A stretch of DNA of 64,000 nt from Abiotrophia defectiva ATCC 49176 (GTDB lineage: Bacteria; Bacillota; Bacilli; Lactobacillales; Aerococcaceae), in contig NZ_CP146287.1 of the NCBI RefSeq assembly GCF_037041345.1, forward strand, positions 685,501 through 749,500, given 5' to 3'. The notes under the pieces were generated by a model. That model worked only from the letters and a program-made list of their open reading frames with translations. It searched no databases and was not told where the DNA came from. Of this stretch, positions 8,800-15,719 are shown one piece after another. How positions within the stretch are numbered: position 1 is the first letter of the stretch; the number at the start of each line of letters is the position of its first letter. The position numbers were made by a program, and so were the translations under genes.

Positions 8800-8824
8800 G
8801 GGACCCGCGGAGCGGGTCCCTTAT
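8800..8824 (+). terminator. GC-rich hairpin within the cassette
   Basis: A perfect 9-bp stem GGGACCCGC / GCGGGTCCC with a 3-nt loop is followed by TTATT. The weak T tract suggests partial termination or an RNA-stability element that lowers expression of the downstream membrane and lysis genes relative to DUF1659/DUF2922. Confidence 0.55.
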
Positions 8825-8852
8825 TCATATATAAAGAAAGGAGATGAGTCGG

Positions 8853-9104
8853 ATGAGTCTGTTAGAAATTGGAGGCTTGGCATCGGCAACGGTGGCAGTG
8901 ATCACCCTGATTAGCAAGCTAGTCAACCTCATTACTGCCATCCAGAGCCTCATCCTCCGCATTGATGAGATGCAGTTAGAGATTGAGGCTAATAAGTTAG
9001 TCGTCAAGACCATTGACGACCGCCTAGCTTCAATGGATCTGCGCATAACCAAAATTGAGACCCTACTAGAAGAAAGGAAGCAAGCAAATGAACTTAAACA
9101 ATAA
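8853..9104 (+). CDS. Small membrane-anchored coiled-coil protein of the lysis cassette
   Basis: The product is 83 residues when started at the ATG at 8853, which sits 9 bp after AAAGGAG; the ATG at 8844 would touch that site. Residues about 5-27 form one hydrophobic segment and the rest is a charged amphipathic helix, I-D-E-M followed by K-T-I-D-D-R-L and I-T-K-I-E-T-L heptads. The size and layout resemble small phage or host proteins encoded beside holins (haemolysin XhlA/BhlA-like or YvrJ-like). I cannot assign it to one family with confidence. Its 3' end overlaps the holin gene by 17 bp, implying translational coupling. Confidence 0.65.
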   Translation: MSLLEIGGLASATVAVITLISKLVNLITAIQSLILRIDEMQLEIEANKLVVKTIDDRLASMDLRITKIETLLEERKQANELKQ

Positions 9105-9315
9105 ATACTATGATGCGCTCAAGTGGCTAGTACTAATCTTCTTACCCGCCTTGGCTGTCCTAGCTTCAGGACTAGGCGACCTCTATGGCTGGGCGCTTAC
9201 CAGTCAACTAGTGGCCACCATTAACCTAGTCGCCGTCTTCCTAGGCGCACTAATTCAGAAGTCCAGCCTAGACTATTGGCAGAAGGGCGGTGACGACCAT
9301 GGGACAGGCCGATAA
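9088..9315 (+). CDS. Phage r1t-type holin
   Basis: The product is 75 residues. The beginning MNLNNKYYDALKWLVLI, the following LPALAVL segment, G-x-x-x-G-W, and the second hydrophobic segment ending LGALIQKSSLDY match the pattern I know for Lactococcus phage r1t holins. Two membrane helices (about 12-32 and 38-58) are expected. Holins permeabilise the membrane and let the lysin reach the wall. The gene overlaps its neighbours on both sides (17 bp each way), so holin and lysin are translationally coupled. Confidence 0.8.
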   Translation: MNLNNKYYDALKWLVLIFLPALAVLASGLGDLYGWALTSQLVATINLVAVFLGALIQKSSLDYWQKGGDDHGTGR

Positions 9316-9949
9316 ACTGATTAGAGTAGCCCAGAGCTACCTGGGCACTAGCCAATGGTCTGACGACCACCTAGCCATGGTAGATGCCTACAATTCAGTC
9401 AGCCCCATCCCAGTGGGCTATGCCGTCCAGTACAGTGACGACTGGTGCGACATCTTCGTTACCGTCTGCGGGGATGAAGCAGGCATTAGCCACCTAATCG
9501 GACGAGAGTGTGGCGTCCCACGCCATCTAGCTTGGTTCCAGGAACAAGGCATCTGGCTAGGGCAAGAATGGCCACAAGCCGGGGACATTGTCATCTTCAA
9601 CTTCGATGGTGGCCCTGTCGACCACATTGGGATTGTAGAGCGAGTCCAAGCAGACGGATCCATTAGCACCCTAGAAGGCAATTACAATGGTCGAGTAGCC
9701 AGAGCCTACTATGACTGGAACCACGAGGCCATTGCGGGGTATGCCAGACCACGCTATGACCAGGACAATCAGGAGTCAGCCCCCGCATCATCGGAAGATA
9801 CCTCACCTAGTGACGATCTCATCACTGCGGTAGCCTGGGATGTGATTCGGGGTGAGTATGGCAATGGGGAAGAGCGGGTCAGAGAGTTGACTGATGCGGG
9901 GTATGATTATCAGACTGTGCAGGATAGGGTTAACCAGTTACTAAACTAA
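9299..9949 (+). CDS. CHAP-domain peptidoglycan hydrolase with C-terminal Cpl-7 domain (lysin)
   Basis: The product is 216 residues from ATG 9299 (a GTG at 9290 is an alternative; AAGGGCGG lies about 10 bp before the ATG). Residues about 5-140 are a CHAP amidase/endopeptidase domain. The catalytic Cys is C50 in SDDWC and the His is H109 in VDHIGIVE, with EGN around 128 as the third position. A Ser/Asp-rich linker leads to a Cpl-7 wall-binding repeat (about 172-214: AWDVIRGEYGNGEERV, then LTDAGYDY). There is no signal peptide, so export through the adjacent holin is expected. No capsid, tail or integrase genes are nearby, so this is a host-resident cassette and not a prophage. Terminator at 9961. 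Confidence 0.9.
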   Translation: MGQADKLIRVAQSYLGTSQWSDDHLAMVDAYNSVSPIPVGYAVQYSDDWCDIFVTVCGDEAGISHLIGRECGVPRHLAWFQEQGIWLGQEWPQAGDIVIFNFDGGPVDHIGIVERVQADGSISTLEGNYNGRVARAYYDWNHEAIAGYARPRYDQDNQESAPASSEDTSPSDDLITAVAWDVIRGEYGNGEERVRELTDAGYDYQTVQDRVNQLLN

Positions 9950-9960
9950 TACACCAAACA

Positions 9961-9989
9961 AAAAGCCACCTAGCGGTGGCTTTTTTCTT
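9961..9989 (+). terminator. Rho-independent terminator of the lysis cassette
   Basis: The stem AAAAGCCACC / GGTGGCTTTT with a TAGC loop is followed by TTTTTC. It lies 11 bp after the lysin stop codon. Confidence 0.92.
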
Positions 9990-10115
9990 TTCCTACGGCA
10001 ATGGGGCAATGGTCTTGACATTGGGACCGCAGAGTTATGGAACCGGGTACTCGCCGACGGACAAGGGGTGAGGGGATTAGAGAAGGGGAACTATGCTGAT
10101 GCTCTAAAGTGGTTA

Positions 10116-10940
10116 CTATTCACTTTTAGATATCATAAGTTTGATAGGACCATTATCTGATTCGAGAGTTACTATAATATCTTTAGATAATTCTATAGGT
10201 TTTCCGTCGGTTGGATTTAATACTTGGAAGATAATGTTTTTTGGTTTTGATTTATTACTGTGCTTTTCAAAGATTCTCTCAATTAAGGGTTCAAAAAATT
10301 GTCCCGAGACATAAATCGTTGCTAATAAAAAGAATATGACTATGTGATTAATAGTTTTTATTTCTCCTAAATCAAAAACCGAAGAAAATAGGGTACCAAC
10401 TATAAAGTAAAATAGAAAACTGAAAAATATATAGATTAGGAAAAGGAGACCGAACTTTGTATTTGATTTTGAGGAGTACAATAGGTATTTATATCTTAAA
10501 AATATTTCTAAGTATTTTATCGAAAGTCCTCCCATTAAACCATAAACGAAGGCTAAGATAAGGATCGGGATAAGATCAGGATGGTGATTTAATGCATATG
10601 ATATCTTTGTTATAAATTGGGGTACGGTTTCTAAACCAAGTGCACCATATAAGAAGGCAGCATTTATAATTACATATATGACCGAGAAGAAAGTCATAAT
10701 TGCAAATGAATGCTTTTGCATAGGCTGTATTTTATCATTAACTAGAGAACTATCCAAAAATTCATTGATTATAGGTAAGTTTAAAAGTACTAGTATTATG
10801 GCGGTACTAATTGAGATTATTATCTCTATATTTTCTGTTTTTTCACCCATAGAATATCTTATTAATAGATTTGCTATTATTATCATAATCGAAATAATAA
10901 TACGCTCTGAATTACTAAGTTTACACATGTTGCGTTTCAT
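10116..10940 (-). CDS. Multi-pass membrane protein of unknown function
   Basis: The product is 274 residues. The start at 10940 is preferred to 10976 because GAAAGGA lies 6 bp before it. About six hydrophobic segments are visible, with a short soluble C-terminus (about 225-274) containing E-K-H-S-N-K-S and IVTLESDNG. It is clearly more AT-rich than the genes around it, suggesting separate acquisition. Its start codon is only 28 bp from that of the ComX-like sigma factor gene on the other strand, so their promoters must lie inside each other's coding or leader sequence. I recognise no family. Control of the sigma factor is a possibility based only on position. Confidence 0.7.
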   Translation of the reverse strand: MKRNMCKLSNSERIIISIMIIIANLLIRYSMGEKTENIEIIISISTAIILVLLNLPIINEFLDSSLVNDKIQPMQKHSFAIMTFFSVIYVIINAAFLYGALGLETVPQFITKISYALNHHPDLIPILILAFVYGLMGGLSIKYLEIFLRYKYLLYSSKSNTKFGLLFLIYIFFSFLFYFIVGTLFSSVFDLGEIKTINHIVIFFLLATIYVSGQFFEPLIERIFEKHSNKSKPKNIIFQVLNPTDGKPIELSKDIIVTLESDNGPIKLMISKSE

Positions 10941-10968
10941 ATCGATTCCTTTCAGTGAGGTGACAACC

Positions 10969-11469
10969 ATGTTCAACCAGGAGAAACTGGTTGAAATGTA
11001 TAGTAGTGTAATCCACCATATCTTGCACCGTCACGGTGTATTTTCGCATCATCAGAACTATGGCGACTACTTCAATGAGCTCTATACTAAGCTCCTTGAT
11101 CTGGCCGGTAAGTTCCAGGGGGACGCGCTCGATGATGCGGAGCGCGGGCATTTCGTAGCTTATGCTAAGGCTGGCCTAGAGCGCCAATTATGGCAGTTGC
11201 TGAAGCAAGAGCGTCAGCGTAAGCGAGAAATACCTTTAGAGAATCTATGCATCCAGCAGAGTGGCGATGAAGTGGAGTCAGAGCTAACAAGAATCGACTT
11301 TCTAGCGAACGCCCGGCGCGTGCTGGAGAAGGAAGAGTACGACTTCTTGCTAGTAGTTGTTGACGATCATTGGACTGTATCTGACAAGGCCAAGATGCTC
11401 GGTATGAGCCGTAAGACCTACTATCAGAAGCGGTCTCGCATCATTAGGGCTCTGAAGGAGATGAAATAG
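10969..11469 (+). CDS. ComX/SigX-like alternative sigma factor
   Basis: The product is 166 residues from the ATG at 10969, which follows GAGGTGA; the open frame further upstream lies inside the opposite-strand gene and is ignored. Length and layout fit the short two-region sigma factors of the ComX/SigH group. A helical region 2-like segment (about 25-95, with Y-F-N-E-L-Y and A-K-A-G-L-E-R-Q-L-W) is followed by a charged K-Q-E-R-Q-R-K-R stretch. A C-terminal helix-turn-helix (about 130-163) contains WTVSDKAKMLGMSRKTYYQKR. ComX directs late-competence transcription in streptococci. Its position beside the DUF1659-to-lysin genes suggests it may transcribe them. Confidence 0.75.
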   Translation: MFNQEKLVEMYSSVIHHILHRHGVFSHHQNYGDYFNELYTKLLDLAGKFQGDALDDAERGHFVAYAKAGLERQLWQLLKQERQRKREIPLENLCIQQSGDEVESELTRIDFLANARRVLEKEEYDFLLVVVDDHWTVSDKAKMLGMSRKTYYQKRSRIIRALKEMK

Positions 11470-11656
11470 AGTCGCTATAATTAGTATTATAAGATAGGGG
11501 AGAATTAGATACAATAGGTCACATGAAAAAAGTGCTGGGTTATTATGGGCGAAGTGTTTTGGACACACCTGACAAGAAATAAGGTGATGGTGGGGTGCGA
11601 AGAACAATTCTATATGATATAATAAGTATATATAAAATATACTATCGGGGTGTTTT

Positions 11657-11911
11657 ATGAATAATTTGTATGATAAAGAAATAGAGCAGAAGCTAAGCGA
11701 GCTAGAGATATACGTTGAAAAAGGAGATTATAATGAATTTTTTGCAGCATACGAGGCCTTTCAACAGACAGAAGCATTTAAATTTTTAAAGAAAGGTCAT
11801 CTTGAGAAGTTAGCATCTCTCAAAGAGAGAGCCATGTACAGAAAAAATTTCTTAGAAGGGATGCGTAATCTCGATAAGCTAATTAGTAATGAAGACGAAA
11901 TGGAGCGTTAG
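11657..11911 (+). CDS. Small charged protein of unknown function
   Basis: The product is 84 residues, helical and highly charged, with alternating E/K/L residues and Y-E-A-F-Q-Q. It shows some resemblance to YlbF/YmcA-type helical proteins, but not enough to assign. A TATAAT box lies at 11619-11624, a GGGGTG site is just before the start, and a terminator follows at 11987. The 187 bp upstream hold no other supported gene. Confidence 0.55.
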   Translation: MNNLYDKEIEQKLSELEIYVEKGDYNEFFAAYEAFQQTEAFKFLKKGHLEKLASLKERAMYRKNFLEGMRNLDKLISNEDEMER

Positions 11912-11986
11912 CAAGCTAGTCGTTCGCCTTTTATAAAATTTTTTAGCTGGCGTCTAATTTGATAGAATAGCGATTGAACTATAATT

Positions 11987-12023
11987 AAAACGGAAAGTTT
12001 CGAAAAATGCTTTCCGTTTTTTT
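11987..12023 (+). terminator. Rho-independent terminator
   Basis: A perfect 11-bp stem AAAACGGAAAG / CTTTCCGTTTT with a 12-nt loop is followed by T residues. Confidence 0.9.
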
Positions 12024-12049
12024 ATATAGGTAACACTTTTCGTGCCACC

Positions 12050-12188
12050 ACCCTATATATAAGTGTAGCTACAAATCAAAGCAAAGGAGCGAAATACAAT
12101 GGCACGATCATTCGTTAAGGGCACCCTCCAAATGACCTCAATCGACGAGAACAAGAAGAAAACGTCAGCTTAGGTCATGCGGTGGCTA
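12050..12188 (+). repeat. Right copy of the 140-bp direct repeat
   Basis: This is a near-identical copy of 8251-8393, in the same orientation. It includes the leader, the ribosome binding site and the first codons of the DUF1659 gene. Similarity stops at about 12188. Together the copies bracket about 3.8 kb holding the lysis cassette, the sigma factor and two further genes. Confidence 0.9.
12099..12173 (+). pseudogene. Frameshifted, truncated DUF1659 gene copy
   Basis: The first 21 codons match the gene at 8300. A 4-bp deletion in the Lys-rich stretch then shifts the frame and a stop follows after three more codons (12171-12173). DNA similarity continues 15 bp further before ending, so the rest of the gene is absent. 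The ribosome binding site is intact, so a 24-residue peptide could still be made, but there is no reason to think it functions. Confidence 0.88.
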
Positions 12189-12238
12189 TTTTCTGGCGCA
12201 AAACTTTAGCTCTAGCTTCTGGCAACTGTCACTCTCCC

Positions 12239-12267
12239 TTGCCATCTAGCAGAATGCCATATAGAAT
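12239..12267 (+). promoter_or_regulatory. Promoter of the DUF2087/MFS operon
   Basis: TTGCCA (12239-12244), 17-bp spacer, TAGAAT (12262-12267), about 40 bp upstream of the start at 12310. Confidence 0.6.
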
Positions 12268-12309
12268 AGAGACGAGCAACATTTTACTGAAAACAGAGGA
12301 GGCCAAAGC

Positions 12310-12615
12310 ATGGTTGAAGAGACAATTTCGCGCTATATGAGAGATGGCAAGTTCTATGTCCTGCCGCGCAAACAAAAAAATAGACTAGAAGTCTTTCAAT
12401 ATATCTATCAACACTTGCAGCAATATGCCCAGGAATTCACCGAGCCTGAGCTCAATGAGCGGATTAAGGAAGTCTACGAGGATTTCGCGACCATGCGGAG
12501 ATACCTAGTGGATTACAAGTTTCTGATCCGAGATAACTATGGTAAGTCCTACCAGCTCAATCCCCAAGTAGGGCAAGCGCCTCAGACGGAGGCAGCCCAT
12601 GAATTGGAAAATTAA
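12310..12615 (+). CDS. DUF2087 domain protein
   Basis: The product is 101 residues. The family pattern is visible: a basic P-R-K-Q-K-N-R-L entry, V-F-Q-Y-I, a helix with E-x-E-L-N-E-R-I, and D-F-A-T-M-R-R-Y-L-V-D-Y, which closely fits the conserved end of DUF2087. This is a winged-helix-like domain often attached to transcriptional regulators, so a DNA-binding role is likely but unproven. The strong site AGAGGAGG lies before the start. The MFS gene overlaps its end by 17 bp, so the two are co-expressed and the protein may regulate the transporter. Confidence 0.8.
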   Translation: MVEETISRYMRDGKFYVLPRKQKNRLEVFQYIYQHLQQYAQEFTEPELNERIKEVYEDFATMRRYLVDYKFLIRDNYGKSYQLNPQVGQAPQTEAAHELEN

Positions 12616-13798
12616 GAATTTTTATTTGATTATGACGGTGGAGACCATTGCGGAGCAGATGTTTGTGTCCTTGACCTATCTGCTTTTGATCTACCTGGGC
12701 TACTCCATGACTGAGATTGGTCTGCTCTTGGCTACCTTTACGGCTACCACCATGGTCGCCGAGATTCCCAGTGGGATCTTGGTCGATTCTATCGGGGAGA
12801 AGAGGGTTATGTCCCTGTCCTTTCTCCTGCGGGCCATTGGCCTATTCTTCATGGCAGGAACCCGTAATATTGTCGTCTTGATCCTGACGGCTGTCTTAAC
12901 CGGCTTGGCCGTCTCCCTCAGCTCTGGGACCCTGCAGTCTTGGATTGTCAATGAAATCAAGGAAGCCAATGCGCCTTACGATATCGCGCAAGTATTTTCT
13001 AACCTAAAGATTATCGGTCCATTCTTCGGCCTCCTGTCCGGCTTTGTCGGCGCGCAAATTCTGGGCAAAGACAACCCAGCCATTCCTTTCTATGTGGCAT
13101 CGGCCATCTTGATCGGCTTATTGGTCTATGTGCAGCTGGTGCCCAATGTCTTCAAGCCGCGCCCGCGTCAGAACCACTGGGGCCAGATTAAGCAGGTCTA
13201 CCGAGAAACCGTGGTCAACCTTATAGAAGCACTCAAAGACAGCCGCATCCTGCTCTACTTCATCATGTTTTCCATGCCGGCCGTCTTGGACCTGGGCCCG
13301 TCTAACCAGTGGCAGGTCATCCTGGGGGATGCCGTGCAGGAATACATCGTGGGCTATTATATTATCGGAATTGGCCTCTCCACCATCCTGTCCAACCTCT
13401 TCCTCAGCAAGGTCCTCTTGAAGAAAAAGATGGATATGGTGGCCTTAATTGACCGGGTCCTCCTGCTAGATGTGGTGACCCTCTTAGTGATCAGCTTCTA
13501 TCTGCCGGTCTTCCCTTACTTATTCCTCTTCCATGTCTTCTTAGTAGGCATTAATGGAACGCTGATTATCACCTATATCCATGAAAAGCTGATCAAGCAG
13601 GATCACCTACGGACCTCGCTTGTGTCTTCCTTCTATTCCTTACAGGCTCTCGCGTCCAGTCTGCTCCTAACCGTCAACGGCTACCTGTCAGATCTGATCG
13701 GCATCAGCAAGACCTGGCTAGCCTTCACGCTGATCTCAATCCTAGTCTTCCTGGCCTTGCGCGGGTTGACGGCAAGGAAAGAAGAGAGCCAGGCATAG
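12599..13798 (+). CDS. MFS transporter
   Basis: The product is 399 residues with about twelve hydrophobic segments. The loop between helices 2 and 3 carries the MFS pattern G-I-L-V-D-S-I-G-E-K-R, and E-I-P-S-G lies in helix 2. The central cytoplasmic loop (about 185-215) is basic. This layout is typical of 12-helix drug or metabolite exporters. The substrate is unknown. It is coupled to the DUF2087 gene and followed by a bidirectional terminator. Confidence 0.88.
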   Translation: MNWKIKNFYLIMTVETIAEQMFVSLTYLLLIYLGYSMTEIGLLLATFTATTMVAEIPSGILVDSIGEKRVMSLSFLLRAIGLFFMAGTRNIVVLILTAVLTGLAVSLSSGTLQSWIVNEIKEANAPYDIAQVFSNLKIIGPFFGLLSGFVGAQILGKDNPAIPFYVASAILIGLLVYVQLVPNVFKPRPRQNHWGQIKQVYRETVVNLIEALKDSRILLYFIMFSMPAVLDLGPSNQWQVILGDAVQEYIVGYYIIGIGLSTILSNLFLSKVLLKKKMDMVALIDRVLLLDVVTLLVISFYLPVFPYLFLFHVFLVGINGTLIITYIHEKLIKQDHLRTSLVSSFYSLQALASSLLLTVNGYLSDLIGISKTWLAFTLISILVFLALRGLTARKEESQA

Positions 13799-13854
13799 GG
13801 AGTGGGGCAAGCAATAGGGCTATATGAAGCAATCATTCAGCTAATTCACACAAA

Positions 13855-13884
13855 AAAAGAGAGGCACTTGTGCCTCTCTTTTAT
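13855..13884. terminator. Bidirectional terminator
   Basis: The stem AAAAGAGAGGCA / TGCCTCTCTTTT is flanked by A on the left and T on the right. It serves both the MFS operon and the convergent LEA-like gene. Confidence 0.9.
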
Positions 13885-13898
13885 TTTGCGAAATCGAA

Positions 13899-14237
13899 TT
13901 AGTTTTCGAGTTTTTCGCCAGCGTTTTGCAATGCTTCGCCAGCCGCGTCTTTAGCGTCTTCAGCCTTGTCAGCCGCCGCTTCAGCCACATCAGCTGCTGC
14001 GTCTTTAGCGTCTTCAGCTTTGTCAGCTGCTGCATCTGCAACGTCTTCAGCCTTGTCTTTAGCTGCGCCACCAAGTTCTTTAGCTTTTTCAACAACATCG
14101 CCAGCTACATCTTTAGCTGTTTCGAAGGCGTTACCAGCTACTTCTTTAGTTTTTTCAACAACATCACCAGCTACATCCAAGGCTTTTTCGCCAAATTCGC
14201 CAGCTTTTTTAGACAAATCTTTCAATAAATCAGACAT
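13899..14237 (-). CDS. LEA-like Ala/Lys/Asp amphipathic-helix protein, copy A
   Basis: The product is 112 residues made almost entirely of Ala, Lys, Asp, Glu and Val in an 11-residue-like pattern (A-K-D-V-A-G-D-V-V-E-K and A-A-D-K-A-E-D-A-K-D). This is typical of late-embryogenesis-abundant or YtxH/apolipoprotein-like stress proteins. It begins MSDLLKDL with AAAGGAGGAC before the start. It is transcribed away from the GlsB-AmaP operon on the other strand. A close paralogue lies at 17324-17605 in the second copy of the cassette and lacks one repeat block. Protection of membranes or proteins under stress is the likely role, inferred from composition. Confidence 0.8.
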   Translation of the reverse strand: MSDLLKDLSKKAGEFGEKALDVAGDVVEKTKEVAGNAFETAKDVAGDVVEKAKELGGAAKDKAEDVADAAADKAEDAKDAAADVAEAAADKAEDAKDAAGEALQNAGEKLEN

Positions 14238-14310
14238 CTTAATGTCCTCCTTTCATTTGATAATTAAATTATAGCATAAAAAAAAGTCTTAGGAAAGCGG
14301 TTTAGGAAGA

Positions 14311-14334
14311 AATCGGTCTAAAGACTGATTTTTT
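14311..14334. promoter_or_regulatory. Conserved palindrome between LEA-like and glsB genes, copy A
   Basis: AATCGGTCTAAAGACTGATT is a near-perfect palindrome followed by TTTT. The same element is at 17680-17699 in the second cassette, with a compensated centre (TTAAG). It sits upstream of the minus-strand LEA-like promoter and could be a shared operator, or a terminator of a short antisense transcript. Confidence 0.55.
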
Positions 14335-14439
14335 CTAATTTCTATTCACATAATTTCAAGTAAAAACAAGGGGAGTATCAAAAAATGGAACAATAAAGAT
14401 TATTATAATAAGCATCCAAAAAAACAATCAAATAGGTGT

Positions 14440-14468
14440 TTGACAACTTCAAGAGCATTAATTATATT
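14440..14468 (+). promoter_or_regulatory. Promoter of glsB operon, copy A
   Basis: A consensus TTGACA (14440-14445), 17-bp spacer and TATATT (14463-14468). A second candidate nearer the gene is TTACAG (14529-14534), 18 bp, TATGAT (14553-14558). Transcripts from the first would carry a leader of about 150 nt. Confidence 0.6.
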
Positions 14469-14564
14469 AAATTAGTTTTATATTTTGAAATCTAATCTGT
14501 TGATTTTATCACTTGTCCGAGAAAATTATTACAGTTGCTTTATAAATATTTCTATGATAATCTT

Positions 14565-14597
14565 GAAATGTAGGGCGGATGAATAGCCCTACATTTC
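14565..14597 (+). ncRNA. 5' UTR hairpin of glsB, copy A
   Basis: A perfect 11-bp stem GAAATGTAGGG / CCCTACATTTC with an 11-nt loop starting CGGA ends 13 nt before the AAAGGAG site of glsB. The second cassette keeps the hairpin, the loop length and CGGA while changing a base pair in the stem, so RNA structure is likely under selection. Confidence 0.7.
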
Positions 14598-14623
14598 AAA
14601 TCTATAAGAAAGGAGCTAATACC

Positions 14624-14866
14624 ATGATCTGGTCTATTATCATTGGTGGGCTTATCGGCTTAGTTGCGGGTAGCCTTACTAAAAAAGGTGGTTCAATGGG
14701 GATCGTTGCCAATGTGCTTGCTGGTTTAGTAGGTTCTTCTGTTGGTCAACATCTTCTTGGGACTTGGGGTCCAAGCCTCGCGGGAATGGCCTTAATTCCA
14801 TCTGTCTTAGGTGCTGTAATCGTAGTTTCAGTAGTATCAATGTTACTCGGTAAAAACAAAGCTTAA
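14624..14866 (+). CDS. GlsB/YeaQ/YmgE-family membrane stress protein, copy A
   Basis: The product is 80 residues. The start at 14624 follows GAAAGGAGC; the longer frame from 14579 would run through the conserved 5' UTR hairpin and is rejected. Three glycine-rich hydrophobic helices are visible with G-G-L-I-G-L-V-A-G-S-L at the start, as in the transglycosylase-associated protein family (GlsB in enterococci). It is the first gene of an operon with AmaP, DUF2273 and Asp23 genes, the usual Gls24 layout. The paralogue at 17992 is very similar. Confidence 0.88.
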   Translation: MIWSIIIGGLIGLVAGSLTKKGGSMGIVANVLAGLVGSSVGQHLLGTWGPSLAGMALIPSVLGAVIVVSVVSMLLGKNKA

Positions 14867-14926
14867 TGAGTCAACTGAACACTCAAATAGAGTACACAAC
14901 AACTAAAAGAGTATAGGGAGACAATC

Positions 14927-15520
14927 ATGTCAAGATTAAAGAAATCTCTGCTCTTCTTACTCTGTATTCCGCCATTAGTTCTATTTACTATCGTGTTGTA
15001 TCGTAATCAGACCTTAGTTAATTTTGGTTGGCTGAAATCGTACCTAAACAATCTGTCTTCATTCTGGTACTATTACAACCAAACCATTTTTTGGCTAGCA
15101 TTAGTCCTCACGATCTCAACCCTTATCTTGATGATTGCTATCTTATTCTATCCGCGTGATTACTCGGAAGTCATGCTTTCAGAAGCGAATGGACGATTAG
15201 CTATCAAGAAATCAGCAATTGAAAACCATGTAAAGTCGGCTATTGCAGCTTCGTCTTACATGGCTTCACCTAAAGTTAATGTCAAGCTCACTAAGAAAAA
15301 ATGTGAAGTAACCGTAAAAGGTGACATTATCAACGGAGTAGATGTTGTCAATAGAACAAACGCATTGCAAAAAGAGATCATCAATGGGTTGAACGCTTAT
15401 TTAGGCTTAAACCACGATATTTACTTGAATGTTAAGGTATTGAATACTGAAGCAGAGCAACATAAAGAAAAGCAGGCTGAAGTAGTTGAATCACAGCCAG
15501 TACAAAGCCGTGTGAAGTAG
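14927..15520 (+). CDS. amaP: AmaP, membrane anchor for Asp23, copy A
   Basis: The product is 197 residues. Two N-terminal membrane helices (about 6-24 and 45-70) are followed by a soluble domain containing E-A-N-G-R-L and a V-K-L-T-K-K-K-C-E-V-T-V strand. This matches the alkaline shock response membrane anchor AmaP, which in Staphylococcus aureus recruits Asp23 to the membrane. The C-terminus is a charged tail. The Asp23 partner gene lies two genes downstream. The gene is 60 bp after glsB in the same operon. Confidence 0.87.
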   Translation: MSRLKKSLLFLLCIPPLVLFTIVLYRNQTLVNFGWLKSYLNNLSSFWYYYNQTIFWLALVLTISTLILMIAILFYPRDYSEVMLSEANGRLAIKKSAIENHVKSAIAASSYMASPKVNVKLTKKKCEVTVKGDIINGVDVVNRTNALQKEIINGLNAYLGLNHDIYLNVKVLNTEAEQHKEKQAEVVESQPVQSRVK

Positions 15521-15531
15521 GAGGTATTATA

Positions 15532-15699
15532 ATGATTAATAAAATTAAAAACCTTCCTTATCCAGTGCTCGGAGGAGCGGCTGGTCTCTCATTGGCGGCA
15601 AGTATCTTATTTATAGGGTTCTTCAGAACACTCTTTATCCTGATACTTGTGGGTATTGGTACTACAGTCGGCACGTATTTTCAAAACTCACGAAAATAA
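15532..15699 (+). CDS. DUF2273 small membrane protein, copy A
   Basis: This is a 55-residue protein with the strong site GTAGGAGG 6 bp before its ATG. It has two hydrophobic segments, an opening N-K-I-K-N-L-P-Y-P, a G-F-F-R-T turn between the helices and an end Q-N-S-R-K. This fits DUF2273, which is regularly encoded between amaP and asp23/gls24. It starts 11 bp after the amaP stop codon. The paralogue is at 18894-19061. Confidence 0.85.
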   Translation: MINKIKNLPYPVLGGAAGLSLAASILFIGFFRTLFILILVGIGTTVGTYFQNSRK

Positions 15700-15719
15700 T
15701 AGTAAAGAAGGTATAGGGT

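Noticed and set aside
8300-9949. Prophage
   Set aside because: Only holin and lysin are phage-like; there are no integrase, portal, capsid, tail or replication genes, and DUF1659/DUF2922 are typical host genes.
9990-10115. A second Cpl-7 or other lysin fragment after the terminator
   Set aside because: One frame reads G-N-G and then a short helical peptide, but the match to a Cpl-7 repeat is too weak and there is no start site.
10678-10968. N-terminal extension of the sigma factor
   Set aside because: It lies antisense within the membrane protein gene, has no ribosome binding site and is not sigma-like; the ATG at 10969 fits the family.
11523-11582. A 19-residue peptide gene (MKKVLGYYGRS...) after the sigma factor, possibly a pheromone
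   Set aside because: The ribosome binding site is poor, there is no processing signature and no transporter or receptor gene is adjacent.
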